From Phenylobacterium sp. (GTDB taxonomy: Bacteria > Pseudomonadota > Alphaproteobacteria > Caulobacterales > Caulobacteraceae): a stretch of 64,000 bases of DNA. The notes beneath the pieces were generated by a model. The model worked only from the letters and a program-made list of their open reading frames with translations. It was not told where the DNA came from and ran no database searches. Within the stretch, counting starts at the first letter, position 1, and each line of letters begins with the position of its first letter. Location: assembly GCF_004297125.1 (NCBI RefSeq), contig NZ_SCVD01000021.1, positions 62,001 to 126,000 on the forward strand, in the 5' to 3' direction. This document shows, one piece after another, positions 25,303 through 34,559 of the stretch. The translations under genes were made by a program, and so were the position numbers.

Positions 25303-26576
25303 TCCGTTGCCTGGTTCTCGCGGCCGCGCTGGCGACCGCCGCAACGTCCGCCGCCGCCGCCGAGACCGTGGCCATCGTCAATGCGCGGGTGCTCAGCATG
25401 GGCCCCGTCGGCGACCTGCCGTCCGGCGCCGTCCTGGTCCGCGACGGCAAGATCGTGGGGATCGGGGAGCGGCTCGCGATCCCCCGCGAAGCGCGGGTCA
25501 TCGACGCCAAGGGCCAGATCCTCACTCCCGGCCTGACGGCTACAGTCTCCCCGATCGGCCTGAACGACACGATCGGCAGCGGCTACGGCGGCCGTGGATC
25601 GAACAACCCTCGCCTCAGCGCCGGGTTCGACGTGAGCTACGACGTCAATCCGACCTCGCCGCAGATCCCGGAGGCGCGGATCGAGGGCGTGACCCGGGCC
25701 ATCATCACGCCCAATCCGCAATCGCGCGCGCCGAACACCCCGGCGCGCCTGTTCGGCGGCCAGGCGGCGGTCATCCAGCTGGGCGAGGGCGGGGACCTCA
25801 CCGTCAAGCCGCGGGTGGCGGTCTACCTCGACGCCGGCGAACAGGGTGCGTCCGCGGCCGGCGGCTCCCGCGGCGCGCTGCTGACCCTGCTGAAGCAGGC
25901 GTTCGCGGATACCCGCGCCTATGCCCGCAATCCCGCCTCGCTGGACCCGGCGCGGCTGGACGAGATGTCCCTGTCCCGCGCCGACCTGGACGCCCTGGTT
26001 CCTGTCGTGCAGCGCCGCGAGCCGCTGCTGGTCGAGGTCAACCGCGCCTCCGACATCCGCAATGTCCTGGCGCTGGCGCGGGACGAGAAGGTGCGCGTGA
26101 TCCTGTCCGGCGCCGCCGAGGCCTGGATGCTCGCGCCGGAGATCGCCGCGGCGAAGATCCCGGTGGTGATCGACGCGGAGGAGAACCAGGCGTTCCAGTT
26201 CGAGAGCCTCAACGCCACCTACGAGAACGCCGCGATCCTGCACGACGCCGGCGTGCTGGTCGCCTTCAAGCCCAGCGTGGCCCGGATCGTCTTCCTGATC
26301 CGCACGCCGCGGTTCATCGCTGGGCGGGCGGCGCGCTACGGCCTGTCGCCCTACGAAGCGCTGGCCGCGATCACCATCAATCCGGCGCGGATCTTCGGTC
26401 TCGCCGACACCTTCGGCTCGATCGAAGCCGGCAAGGACGCCGACCTCGTGCTGTGGAGCGGCGATCCGCTGGAGACCACGAGCGTGGCGCGCATGGTGAT
26501 GATCCGCGGCGTCGAACAGCCCCTGACAGCCCGCAACCGGGCGCTCAGGGACCGCTACATCGGGACGGTGAAGTAA
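25299..26576 (+). CDS. Exported amidohydrolase paralogue lacking the HxH metal motif
   Basis: Has a Sec signal (CLVLAAALATAATSAAAA) without a lipobox. It keeps the family frame: GAVLVRDGKIVGIG, ILTPGLTATVSPIG, AITINPARIFGLADTFGSIEAGKDADLVLW. Where the upstream paralogue has GIVDPHAHIG, this one has GLTATVSPIG, so both metal histidines are missing, and the other metal His positions are not evident. It is probably catalytically inactive or works as a partner subunit of the upstream enzyme, to which it is translationally coupled. Length is 425 residues. Confidence 0.83.
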   Translation: MIRCLVLAAALATAATSAAAAETVAIVNARVLSMGPVGDLPSGAVLVRDGKIVGIGERLAIPREARVIDAKGQILTPGLTATVSPIGLNDTIGSGYGGRGSNNPRLSAGFDVSYDVNPTSPQIPEARIEGVTRAIITPNPQSRAPNTPARLFGGQAAVIQLGEGGDLTVKPRVAVYLDAGEQGASAAGGSRGALLTLLKQAFADTRAYARNPASLDPARLDEMSLSRADLDALVPVVQRREPLLVEVNRASDIRNVLALARDEKVRVILSGAAEAWMLAPEIAAAKIPVVIDAEENQAFQFESLNATYENAAILHDAGVLVAFKPSVARIVFLIRTPRFIAGRAARYGLSPYEALAAITINPARIFGLADTFGSIEAGKDADLVLWSGDPLETTSVARMVMIRGVEQPLTARNRALRDRYIGTVK

Positions 26577-26605
26577 TTTTCCCTCCCTTTCATGGAGAGG
26601 GAAAA
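26577..26605. repeat. Hairpin between the amidohydrolase operon and secB
   Basis: TTTTCCCTC and GAGGGAAAA form a perfect 9-bp stem in the gap of convergent genes. U-tract and A-tract are both inside the stem and in the wrong order for an intrinsic terminator on either strand, so it is labelled a hairpin only. Confidence 0.5.
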
Positions 26606-26606
26606 A

Positions 26607-27092
26607 TCAGGCGTGGCCGACCTGGGGTTCGCCCTGGGCCTTGCGGGCGGCGTAGACGCCGGCGAAGTCGATGGGGTCGAGCAGGAAGGGCGGGAAGCCG
26701 CCTTCCGAGGTCACTTCGGCGATGATCCGCCGGGCGAAGGGGAACAGGTAGCGCGGGCACTCGATGAGCAACACCGGCTCCATCTCCTCGGCCGGCACGC
26801 CGCCGATCTGGAAGACGCCGCCGTACAGCAGCTCGACGTGGAACAGCGGGCCGTCGGGACGAGCGGCGCGGGCCGAGAGCTTCAGGTCCACCTCGAACAG
26901 GCCGTCCTCGCGGCCCCGGGCGTTCATCTCGACGTTGAGGTCGATCTGCGGCTGGTCAGGGCTGGGACGCAGGGCGTCCGGCGCGCGCGGGTTCTCCATG
27001 GAGAGGTCGCGGATGAACTGGGCCAGGATGCGGATCCCGGGCTCGCCGCCCTGGGCCTGAGGCGCACCTGCGCCGAGGTCGATTTCGCTCAT
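26607..27092 (-). CDS. secB: Protein-export chaperone SecB
   Basis: Tetrameric cytosolic chaperone that delivers unfolded preproteins to SecA. The block [18 protein letters not shown], then [17 protein letters not shown], is highly conserved in SecB, as is [12 protein letters not shown]. Length is 161 residues from the ATG of [11 protein letters not shown]; a longer upstream frame has no family similarity. It is divergent from the Tim44-like gene, an arrangement typical near the origin in Caulobacteraceae. Confidence 0.95.
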   Translation of the reverse strand: MSEIDLGAGAPQAQGGEPGIRILAQFIRDLSMENPRAPDALRPSPDQPQIDLNVEMNARGREDGLFEVDLKLSARAARPDGPLFHVELLYGGVFQIGGVPAEEMEPVLLIECPRYLFPFARRIIAEVTSEGGFPPFLLDPIDFAGVYAARKAQGEPQVGHA

Positions 27093-27270
27093 GATCTGAC
27101 GGAATTCTCTATACGCGGAAACGCGAGGATCGCGCTTGTTCGGGCCCGAGCGGCTATCATGGCGCCCAGGGCGATGCAACGCCGCCCCTGACGCCAGCGT
27201 TCCTGCGGACTATATTGAGATATTCAGCGTATAAGGTCCCAGAAGCCTCCCCACTCCCGAAAGCGCCTCG

Positions 27271-27888
27271 TTGCAAGTCCTGGAACTCATCATCTTCGCC
27301 GGCCTCGCGGTCATCGTGCTGTACCAGCTCTATTCGGTGCTGGGCCGCCGCGTGGGCCGCCAGCCCGAGGATCGGCCGGCGGTGGAAGCCGCGGCCGCCT
27401 CCGTGCGCCCGCCGGAGCGCCCGGCCGACCTGATCGACGACGGCGTTGAGCTGACCGGCCTGGCGGCGATCAAGTCCAAGGACCCGTCCTTCGACATGAA
27501 CCGCTTCCTGGCGGGGGCGAAGGGCGCCTACGAGATGATCGTGAAGGCGTTCGCCCAGGGCGACAAGGCGACCCTGGGCAACCTCCTGGCGCCCAGCGTG
27601 CTGGCCAGCTTCGAGGCCGCCATCGACCAGAAGGCGGCCGAGGGCCGGACCGAGACGGTGGAGTTCTTCCACGCGCCCCGCGCCGACCTGGAGAAGGCCG
27701 ACGTCACCCAGGGCGACTTGGCGCACCTCACCGTGCGCTTCCTGGCCGAGTTCCGAAGCCGCACCAAGGGCCCGGAGGGCGAGGGCGTCGAGGATCGGCG
27801 CACCGCCGAGCTGTGGACCTTCGAGCGCCGGCTCAAGAGCCGCGATCCCAACTGGACCCTGGTCCACGTCGACGCCGCCGAGGCCTAG
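27271..27888 (+). CDS. Tim44/TimA-like membrane adaptor protein
   Basis: An N-terminal anchor (LELIIFAGLAVIVLYQLYSVLG) is followed by a Pro/Ala-rich linker and a Tim44-like domain (FDMNRFLAGAKGAYEMIVKAF, then a compact alpha/beta C-terminus). The start is TTG; no better start exists upstream. Length is 205 residues. Bacterial Tim44-like proteins are thought to support inner-membrane protein handling. The gene is followed closely by mltA and smr, suggesting one transcript. Confidence 0.87.
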   Translation: MQVLELIIFAGLAVIVLYQLYSVLGRRVGRQPEDRPAVEAAAASVRPPERPADLIDDGVELTGLAAIKSKDPSFDMNRFLAGAKGAYEMIVKAFAQGDKATLGNLLAPSVLASFEAAIDQKAAEGRTETVEFFHAPRADLEKADVTQGDLAHLTVRFLAEFRSRTKGPEGEGVEDRRTAELWTFERRLKSRDPNWTLVHVDAAEA

Positions 27889-27893
27889 GTTCG

Positions 27894-29015
27894 GTGCGTT
27901 GGGGGTTCGTCGCGGCGGCCTTTGCCGCCCTGAGCGTCGCTGCCTGCGCCACGCCGTCCGAGCACGGCCCGCCGCCGCCCGGCTATCCGCGGCCGGTCCA
28001 GCCCGTTCCCCGGCCCCAGCCGCCCGAACCGCCGCGCCGGTTGGAGCTGTCGCAGCTTCCGGGCTGGGCGATGGAGGACCACGACGCCGCCTTCGCGGCC
28101 TGGCGCGAGACCTGCCACGCCGCGCGCGATCCGGCGGCGGCGGAACTTTGCCGCCGAGCGCGGGCGGTGCGCGAGGTCGGCCCCGGCGTCGGGCGCGCCT
28201 TCCTCGAAGCCTTCTTCGAGGCCGAACGGATCGGGGCCGAGGGCGTGCTCACCGCCTATTTTGCGCCGGTCTACGAGGCGCGGCGCCAACCCGACGCCGA
28301 GTTCAGCGCGCCGGTCCGGCCGAAGCCGGCCGATCTCTTCGTGACGACGACCGGCGAGGTGATGCAGGGGCCGGGCGCTGCAGACGGTCCTCGCCCATAC
28401 CCCGACCGCGCGACCATCGAGACCTCACCCGTCGACAGGCCGCTGGCCTGGATGCGGCCGGAGGAGCTGTTCTTCCTGCAGGTGCAGGGCTCGGGCGTGC
28501 TGACCTTCGAGGACGGCCGGCGGATGAAGGCGATCTACGCCGCCCACAACGGCCGCCCCTTCGCCGGGATCGCCAATCCCATGCGAGACCGCGGAATGCT
28601 GGCCCGGGACAACACGGGGGGTGATGCCATCCGCGGCTGGCTTGCCACACATCGCGGGCCCGAGGCCGATGAGATCATGCGGCTGAACCCGCGCTACGCC
28701 TTCTTCCGCCTGGCCCCCGACGACGGCAAGCCGCCCGTGGGCGCGGCCAACGTCCCCCTGCCCGCCGGCCGCGCGGTGGCGATCGATCCGGCGTTCCATG
28801 CCTACGGCGAGCTGCTCTGGGTGGACGCCGAGGCGCCGCTGCTGGCGGGCGCCTTCCCAGCCTACCGGCGGCTGGCGACCGCACTGGACACCGGCGGGGC
28901 GATCAAGGGCGAGGTGCGGGCCGACCTCTACCTGGGCGAAGGCGCCGCCGCGGGCGCCGAAGCGGGCCGGGTGCGCCACACCCTGCGGCTCTACCGGCTG
29001 GTCCCGCGCCCATGA
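27894..29015 (+). CDS. mltA: Membrane-bound lytic murein transglycosylase A
   Basis: Outer-membrane lipoprotein that cleaves peptidoglycan. The signal ends in LSVAACATP, a lipobox. A Pro-rich linker of about 30 residues precedes the domain. GVLTAYFAPVYEARR, VQGSGVLTF and the C-terminal DTGGAIKGEVRADLYLG with the catalytic Asp are MltA signatures. The GTG at 27894 is the start that places the signal correctly. Length is 373 residues. The stop overlaps the smr start (ATGA). Confidence 0.92.
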   Translation: MRWGFVAAAFAALSVAACATPSEHGPPPPGYPRPVQPVPRPQPPEPPRRLELSQLPGWAMEDHDAAFAAWRETCHAARDPAAAELCRRARAVREVGPGVGRAFLEAFFEAERIGAEGVLTAYFAPVYEARRQPDAEFSAPVRPKPADLFVTTTGEVMQGPGAADGPRPYPDRATIETSPVDRPLAWMRPEELFFLQVQGSGVLTFEDGRRMKAIYAAHNGRPFAGIANPMRDRGMLARDNTGGDAIRGWLATHRGPEADEIMRLNPRYAFFRLAPDDGKPPVGAANVPLPAGRAVAIDPAFHAYGELLWVDAEAPLLAGAFPAYRRLATALDTGGAIKGEVRADLYLGEGAAAGAEAGRVRHTLRLYRLVPRP

Positions 29016-29515
29016 AACGGCCCCTGAAGCCGGAGGAGCAGCGGATCTGGTCGATGGTGGCGGCCACCGTCCATCCGCTGACCGGCCGAAGCGAGCCCCG
29101 GAAGGCCATGCCGCAGACCCTGGACGCCGCCGCGCGCGTCGAACCCAAGCGGCCCGCCGAGCGGGCCAAGACCCTGCGCTACGGTGTCGAGGGCATCGAA
29201 CCGCGCCGCAAGCACCGCATCGCCAAGGAACGCGAGGAGATCGGCGCCCGCATCGACCTGCACGGCATGACCCAGGACCGCGCCCGCGCGGCGCTGGAGG
29301 CCTTCGTGGCCCGCGCCTGGGACGACGGCTGGCGCGCGGTCCTGGTGATTACCGGCAAGGGCGTGCAGGGCGACGGGGTGCTGCGCAAGGCCGTCCCCGG
29401 CTGGCTGGGCGCGCCGCACCTCTCCCACATCGTGGCGGGGATTTCGGAGGCGGCCCGCCACCACGGCGGCGAAGGCGCGCTCTATGTTGCGCTGAAGCGG
29501 AAGCCGCGTCCCTAA
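29012..29515 (+). CDS. Smr-domain protein
   Basis: A 167-residue protein with a basic N-terminal half and a C-terminal Smr domain: RIDLHGMTQDRARAALEAF gives the DLHG motif and LVITGKGVQGDGVL the TGxG motif. Smr domains are nucleases or nucleic-acid binders, and bacterial forms have been linked to ribosome rescue or repair. The role here is unknown. Coupled to mltA; converges on the PQQ dehydrogenase with a 4-bp overlap. Confidence 0.88.
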   Translation: MKRPLKPEEQRIWSMVAATVHPLTGRSEPRKAMPQTLDAAARVEPKRPAERAKTLRYGVEGIEPRRKHRIAKEREEIGARIDLHGMTQDRARAALEAFVARAWDDGWRAVLVITGKGVQGDGVLRKAVPGWLGAPHLSHIVAGISEAARHHGGEGALYVALKRKPRP

Positions 29516-31434
29516 TCGGGCAACGCGAAGGCCACGACCTGGTCGCCGCGCCTGGTGTCGGCCTTGGCGTGGCCGCCGGCGGCGATGACGACGTACTGGC
29601 GGCCCTTCCAGACGTAGGTCATGGGGGTGGCCTGGCCGCCGGCGGGCAGGCGTCCCTTCCAGAGCTCCTTGCCGCTCATGGCGTCGAAGGCCCGCAGGTA
29701 GTTGTCCATAGCCGCGCCGATGAACACCAGGCCGCCGCCGGTGACGATCGGGCCGCCGAAGTTCGGCGTGCCGACGCCCTTGGTGAAGAACTGGGAGCCG
29801 GGCGCGAGGTCGCGGGTGGTGCCGAGCGGCGTCCGCCACAGGATCTTGCCGGTCGTCATGTCCACTGCCGACAGCAGGCCCCACGGCGGCGGGTTGCACG
29901 GCAGGCCCAGCGGCGAGCGCAGGACCTCGCGGCGCATGCCGAAGGCCGCCCCGGCCTGGGGGCTGATTTCGGCGTGCGGGTGAGCCTTCTCTTCGGCCTC
30001 CACGCGGGCGGCGGGGATCAGGGTGACTTTGTGCAGGGCCGAGGAGGTGTTGACGAACGCGATCCCGCGGCGGGCGTCATAGGCGATGCCGCCCCAGTTC
30101 GAGCCGCCGCCGGTGAAGGGATAGAGGATGGTCCCCTTCGTCGAAGGGGGCGTGTAGATGCCCTCGTTGCGCGCGCCCGCGATCAGCTTGCGGCAGGCGT
30201 CGCGGTCCCAGGGCGTCAGGCCATAGGCCTCGTCGGGCCGGATGCGGTTCGGGGCCAGCGGCGCGGGCGCGATCGGGAAGGGCTGGGTCGGCGACAGGAC
30301 CTCGCCCACCTCGCCGCCCTGGGGCACGGGGCGCTCCTCCACCGGGATGATCGGCCGGCCGCTCTCGCGATCCAGGGTGAAGACCAGGCCCTGCTTGGTG
30401 GTCTGGATCACCGCCGGTCGCGCCACGCCACCGTAGCCTACGACGCCCAGGGTCGGCTGGGCCGGGACGTCATAGTCCCAGACGTCGTGATGGGTGGTCT
30501 GGAACGCCCAGGCGAGCTGGCCGGTGGCGGCGTGCAGCGCCACCACGGAATTGGCATGGCCGGCGTCGCCCGGCCGCGCTGCGCCGTAGAAGTCCGGGCT
30601 GGGGCTGGAGGTGGGCAGGAAGACCAGGCCGCGCGCCTCGTCCACGGACATCGGCGCCCAGACGTTGGCGGCGCCGGCCTTGATTGTGGGATCGGCGCCG
30701 GACAGCGGATCGTAGCTCCAGCGCAGGGCGCCGGTGACCGCGTCGAAGGTATGCACCGCGCCGGAGGTTTCGTGGACGCGCTGGTTGTCGTCGATCGAGG
30801 AGCCCACGATCACGACGCCTGCGACCACGACCGGCGCCGAGGTGATCTGCGCCCCGGCGGGTCGGGCCAACCGGGCGCCCGGCATGGCGTCGACCACGCC
30901 TCCGTGGCCGAAGCCGGCGCAGGCCTTTCCGGTGGCCGCGTCCAGCGCGAAGAGGCGCCGGTCGTTGGTGGCCATGAACACCCGCTCGGCGCAGGGCGCG
31001 GCCGGCGGGGTGGCGGGATCGCGCCAGTAGGTCACGCCCCGGCAGTTGAAGCTGTTGGGATAGCGCCGCGTGGCGTCGATCTTGGGATCGAAGCGCCACA
31101 GCGCCCGGCCCGTCGCCGGGTCGTGCGCGCTGGCCACGTTGAAGGGGGTGCAGAGATAGAGCCGCCCGCCGGCCAGGATCGGCGTCGCCTCAAAGGCCGC
31201 GTGCTCGAGCGCCTCGGCGTGGGTGGAGAGGTCGCCGGTGACATAGCGCCAGGCGACCTTCAGCCCGCGGACGTTCTTGGGCGTGATCTGGGCCGCGGGG
31301 GAAAAGCGCTGGCCGCCGGCGTCGCCGCCGTAGTGGGCCCAATCCACGTCGGGGACCGGCGGCGGCGTGGGGGCGCGGCTGCAGGCGGCGAGCGAGACGA
31401 GGGCGGCGGAGAGGAGGAGCTGGGCGCGGGTCAT
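29512..31434 (-). CDS. PQQ-dependent dehydrogenase lipoprotein, glucose/quinate dehydrogenase-like
   Basis: An eight-bladed propeller quinoprotein of 640 residues. The signal ends in LVSLAACSRA, a lipobox, in place of the N-terminal membrane domain that E. coli Gcd has. Repeated propeller blocks such as LFALDAATGKA and HHDVWDYDVPAQPTL with GGSNWGGIAYD are characteristic. It should oxidise an alcohol or sugar in the periplasm and pass electrons to ubiquinone. No pqq biosynthesis genes are in the window. The substrate is not predictable. Confidence 0.85.
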   Translation of the reverse strand: MTRAQLLLSAALVSLAACSRAPTPPPVPDVDWAHYGGDAGGQRFSPAAQITPKNVRGLKVAWRYVTGDLSTHAEALEHAAFEATPILAGGRLYLCTPFNVASAHDPATGRALWRFDPKIDATRRYPNSFNCRGVTYWRDPATPPAAPCAERVFMATNDRRLFALDAATGKACAGFGHGGVVDAMPGARLARPAGAQITSAPVVVAGVVIVGSSIDDNQRVHETSGAVHTFDAVTGALRWSYDPLSGADPTIKAGAANVWAPMSVDEARGLVFLPTSSPSPDFYGAARPGDAGHANSVVALHAATGQLAWAFQTTHHDVWDYDVPAQPTLGVVGYGGVARPAVIQTTKQGLVFTLDRESGRPIIPVEERPVPQGGEVGEVLSPTQPFPIAPAPLAPNRIRPDEAYGLTPWDRDACRKLIAGARNEGIYTPPSTKGTILYPFTGGGSNWGGIAYDARRGIAFVNTSSALHKVTLIPAARVEAEEKAHPHAEISPQAGAAFGMRREVLRSPLGLPCNPPPWGLLSAVDMTTGKILWRTPLGTTRDLAPGSQFFTKGVGTPNFGGPIVTGGGLVFIGAAMDNYLRAFDAMSGKELWKGRLPAGGQATPMTYVWKGRQYVVIAAGGHAKADTRRGDQVVAFALPD

Positions 31435-31509
31435 GGCCCAGCCTGCCGCCCGAAAACGTCCCGCCGAAAGCCCGCTTGGGACGAGCGGCGGAGCCCGTGG
31501 GCCGACCGG

Positions 31510-31833
31510 TCAGGCCTTGCGCGAAGCCTTCTCGGCCAGGCCGGACGTTCCCTCGCGCGCCTCCAGCCGTTCCGCGACCTCTTCGAGGCTTACGCCGGCG
31601 GCGGCGATGACCACCAGCCAATGGTAGAGCAGGTCGGCGCTCTCGGCGGTGACGGCTTCGCGGTCGCCCTGGGCGGCGGCGATCACGACCTCGACGGCCT
31701 CCTCGCCCAGCTTCTTGGCGGCGCGGTCCAGGTCGCCCAGCAGCTGAGCGGTGTAGGACGTGCTGGTGTCCCCGCCCCTCCGGCTCTCGATGGTGGCGGC
31801 GAGGCGGTCGATCACCTTGGCGAAGCGGGTCAT
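31510..31833 (-). CDS. hisE: Phosphoribosyl-ATP pyrophosphatase
   Basis: Second step of histidine synthesis. At 107 residues it is a stand-alone His[18 protein letters not shown] and [14 protein letters not shown] are the all-alpha NTP pyrophosphatase motifs with acidic metal ligands. Its ATG overlaps the hisF stop (ATGA). Last gene of the his operon. Confidence 0.94.
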   Translation of the reverse strand: MTRFAKVIDRLAATIESRRGGDTSTSYTAQLLGDLDRAAKKLGEEAVEVVIAAAQGDREAVTAESADLLYHWLVVIAAAGVSLEEVAERLEAREGTSGLAEKASRKA

Positions 31834-32603
31834 GCGGGTGCTAGCTCCGTAAGGCGGACGGGAATGCCCGCCGCGGCCATGGCGGCCTTGGCCTCGCCGA
31901 TCGAGATCTCGCCGAAGTGGAAGATCGAGGCGGCGAGCACGGCGTCGGCGCCGGCCCCGACGGCCTCGACCAGATGGCGCGTATTGCCGGCCCCGCCCGA
32001 GGCGATCACCGGGACCGACACGGCCGAGCTGACCGCGCGGATCAGCTCCAGATCGTAGCCGATCTTGGCGCCGTCGCGGTCCATGGAGGTCAGGAGGATT
32101 TCGCCCGCGCCCTTGGCGACCACCTCGGCGGCGTAGGCCACCGCATCGAGGCCGGTGGGATTGCGGCCGCCGTGGGTGAAGACCTCCCAATGCTCGCCGA
32201 CCTTCTTGGCGTCGACGGAGACGACCACGGCCTGGCTGCCGAAGGCGTCGGCGCAGCGGCTGACCACGTCGCGGTCGTTCACGGCGGCGGTCATGATCGA
32301 GATCTTGTCGGCCCCGGCCAGCAGCAGGCGACGGGCGTCCTCGACGGTGCGGATGCCGCCGCCCACGCTGAGCGGCATGAAGCAGACGTCGGCCGTGCGG
32401 GCCACCACGTCCAGGATCGTGCCGCGGTTCTCGTGGGAGGCGGTGATGTCCAGGAACATCAGCTCGTCGGCGCCGGCGGCGTCATAGGCCTGGGCCTGTT
32501 CGACGGGGTCGCCGGCGTCCACCAGGTTGACGAACTGCACGCCCTTCACGACGCGCCCGTCCTTCACGTCCAGGCAGGGGATCACCCGGACCTTGAGGCT
32601 CAC
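31830..32603 (-). CDS. hisF: Imidazole glycerol phosphate synthase, cyclase subunit
   Basis: TIM-barrel partner of His[19 protein letters not shown] has the catalytic first Asp, and [18 protein letters not shown] the second. The GTG start overlaps the hisA stop (GTGA) and gives 257 residues, the normal size. Confidence 0.95.
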   Translation of the reverse strand: MSLKVRVIPCLDVKDGRVVKGVQFVNLVDAGDPVEQAQAYDAAGADELMFLDITASHENRGTILDVVARTADVCFMPLSVGGGIRTVEDARRLLLAGADKISIMTAAVNDRDVVSRCADAFGSQAVVVSVDAKKVGEHWEVFTHGGRNPTGLDAVAYAAEVVAKGAGEILLTSMDRDGAKIGYDLELIRAVSSAVSVPVIASGGAGNTRHLVEAVGAGADAVLAASIFHFGEISIGEAKAAMAAAGIPVRLTELAPA

Positions 32604-33331
32604 GCGGCGATCTCCAGGGCCTGGGCCGGGTCGATGGCGCCGTTGTAGAGCGCCCGGCCCAGCACGGCGCCGGCCACCGGCACGCCCTTGCGGGCCTTGA
32701 GCTTGACGATGTCGTCCACCGTCGCCAGGCCGCCGGCGGCGATGACCGGAATCGAGACCGCGTCGGCCATGGCGCCGAACGCCTCGACGTTGAAACCCAT
32801 GACGGTGCCGTCCCGGTCGATGTCGGTCACGATCAGGGCGGCGACCCCGGCGTCCTCGAACCGCTTGGCCACGGTGATGGCGTCCAATTCGCTGTCGGCG
32901 GTCCAGCCCTCGACGGCGACCTTGCCCTTGCGGACGTCGACGCTGACGGCGATCTGTTCGGGATAGAGCTTGGCCGCGGCCAGCACGATCTTGGGCTCTT
33001 TCACCGCCACGGTGCCCAGGATGACGCGGCTGACCCCCGCCTCGATCCAGCGTTCGATGTCGGCCAGGGTGCGGATGCCGCCGCCCAGCTGCACGGGCAC
33101 GGAGACCGACGACAGGATGGCCTCGACGCCCGGCGCGTTCACGGCCTTGCCCTGCACGGCCCCGTTCAGGTCGACCACATGGATCCAGTGGAAGCCGGCG
33201 GCGACGAAGGTCTTCGCCTGGGCGGCGGGCTCGGTGTTGAACACGGTCGCCGTGGAGAGGTCGCCGTGCAGGACGCGCACGCACTGGCCGTCCTTCAGGT
33301 CGATGGCGGGATAGAGGATCAAGGGCGCCAC
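32600..33331 (-). CDS. hisA: ProFAR isomerase
   Basis: TIM-barrel isomerase. [19 protein letters not shown] and [14 protein letters not shown] supply the two catalytic aspartates, and [17 protein letters not shown] binds phosphate. GTG start overlapping the hisH end by 13 bp. Length is 243 residues. Confidence 0.95.
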   Translation of the reverse strand: MAPLILYPAIDLKDGQCVRVLHGDLSTATVFNTEPAAQAKTFVAAGFHWIHVVDLNGAVQGKAVNAPGVEAILSSVSVPVQLGGGIRTLADIERWIEAGVSRVILGTVAVKEPKIVLAAAKLYPEQIAVSVDVRKGKVAVEGWTADSELDAITVAKRFEDAGVAALIVTDIDRDGTVMGFNVEAFGAMADAVSIPVIAAGGLATVDDIVKLKARKGVPVAGAVLGRALYNGAIDPAQALEIAA

Positions 33332-33954
33332 TCCAGGAAGTCGGCCAGAAGCTTCAGGCCGGCGGCTTGCGATTTCTCGGGGTGGAACTGCACCCCAGCG
33401 AAGTTGTCATGCGCCACTGCCGCGGGGAACCGCCCGCCGTGGTCCACATAGGCCGCCACGTCCGCCGCGTCAGCCGGGAACATGGCGAAGGAATGGGTGA
33501 AATAGACCGGCTCGCCGGCCTTGGGTCCGGCCAGCATCGGCAGGTCGGAGACGTCTTCCAGGGTGTTCCAACCCATGTGCGGCACTTTCAGGGCCGGGTC
33601 GGCGGGCTCGATCCTGCGGACGTCGGCCTCGATCCAGCCCAGGCCGGGCGTCTCGCCGAACTCCAGGCCGCGCGAGGCCATGAGCTGCATGCCGACGCAG
33701 ATCCCGAGGAACGGCGCGCCGCGCCGGATCACTGCGTTGGTCATGGCCTCGATCACGCCCGGCCGCTCGCTGAGCGCGGCCATGCAGGCGGCAAACGCTC
33801 CGACCCCCGGCAGGACGATGCGGTCGGCCCTGGCCACCGTCTCGGGGTCGTTGGTCACGACGATGTTCGCCGTCCCGGCCGCGGCGCGGACGAGGGCCTT
33901 TTCGGCCGAGCGAAGGTTGCCCGACCCGTAGTCGATCAGGGCGACGCTCTTCAT
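33319..33954 (-). CDS. hisH: Imidazole glycerol phosphate synthase, glutaminase subunit
   Basis: Class I glutamine amidotransferase. [14 protein letters not shown] holds the Cys nucleophile and [13 protein letters not shown] the His-Glu pair. Length is 211 residues. It makes the ammonia that HisF consumes; the genes are in the same operon with overlaps. Confidence 0.95.
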   Translation of the reverse strand: MKSVALIDYGSGNLRSAEKALVRAAAGTANIVVTNDPETVARADRIVLPGVGAFAACMAALSERPGVIEAMTNAVIRRGAPFLGICVGMQLMASRGLEFGETPGLGWIEADVRRIEPADPALKVPHMGWNTLEDVSDLPMLAGPKAGEPVYFTHSFAMFPADAADVAAYVDHGGRFPAAVAHDNFAGVQFHPEKSQAAGLKLLADFLEWRP

Positions 33955-33966
33955 CAGGATGGTTTC

Positions 33967-34557
33967 CTAGAGCACGCCCTTGGTGGAGGGGGCATGGCCG
34001 TGGGTCTTGGGGTCCAGCTCCACCGCCTGGCGCACGGCGCGGGCCAGGGCCTTGAAGCCGCTCTCGGCGATGTGGTGCGAATTGGCGCCGTAGAGGGTTT
34101 CCAGGTGCACGCAGGCGCCGCCGTTCATGGCGAAGGCGTGGTGGAATTCCTTGAACAGCTCGGTGTCCATGTCGCCGACCTTCGGCGTCTTGAAGTCGAC
34201 CTTCCAGATCAGGTAGGGCCGGTTGGAGAAGTCGATGGCGCAGCGGCTCAGGGTCTCGTCCATCGGGATGTAGGCGTGGCCGAAGCGGCGGATGCCCTTG
34301 AACCCGTCCAGCGCCTCCTTGATCGCCTGGCCCAGCACGATGCCGGTGTCTTCCACCGTGTGGTGCATGTCGATGTGCAGGTCGCCCTTGGTCTCGACGT
34401 CGATGTCGATGCCGCCGTGACGGGCGAACGAGTCCAGCATGTGGTCGAAGAAGCCGATGCCGGTGGAGACCTTGGACACGCCGGTCCCGTCCAGGTCCAC
34501 GGCCACGCGGATCTGGGTCTCCTTGGTGTTGCGGACGACCTCGGCCTTGCGGCTCAT
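33967..34557 (-). CDS. hisB: Imidazoleglycerol-phosphate dehydratase
   Basis: Monofunctional HisB of 196 residues. [33 protein letters not shown] and [16 protein letters not shown] are the manganese-binding and signature blocks. No histidinol-phosphatase domain is fused. First his gene after the PfkB kinase, two bases after its stop. Confidence 0.95.
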   Translation of the reverse strand: MSRKAEVVRNTKETQIRVAVDLDGTGVSKVSTGIGFFDHMLDSFARHGGIDIDVETKGDLHIDMHHTVEDTGIVLGQAIKEALDGFKGIRRFGHAYIPMDETLSRCAIDFSNRPYLIWKVDFKTPKVGDMDTELFKEFHHAFAMNGGACVHLETLYGANSHHIAESGFKALARAVRQAVELDPKTHGHAPSTKGVL

Positions 34558-34559
34558 CG

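Noticed and set aside
26577-26605. Intrinsic terminator for the amidohydrolase operon
   Set aside because: The stem is perfect but the U-run is on the 5' side and the A-run on the 3' side on both strands, which is the reverse of a terminator.
28798-32058. A 1086-codon open frame on the plus strand
   Set aside because: It runs across mltA, smr, and the antisense of the PQQ dehydrogenase and the his genes. Its sequence is Gly/Ala/Arg/His-rich with no domain, typical of a shadow frame in high-GC DNA.
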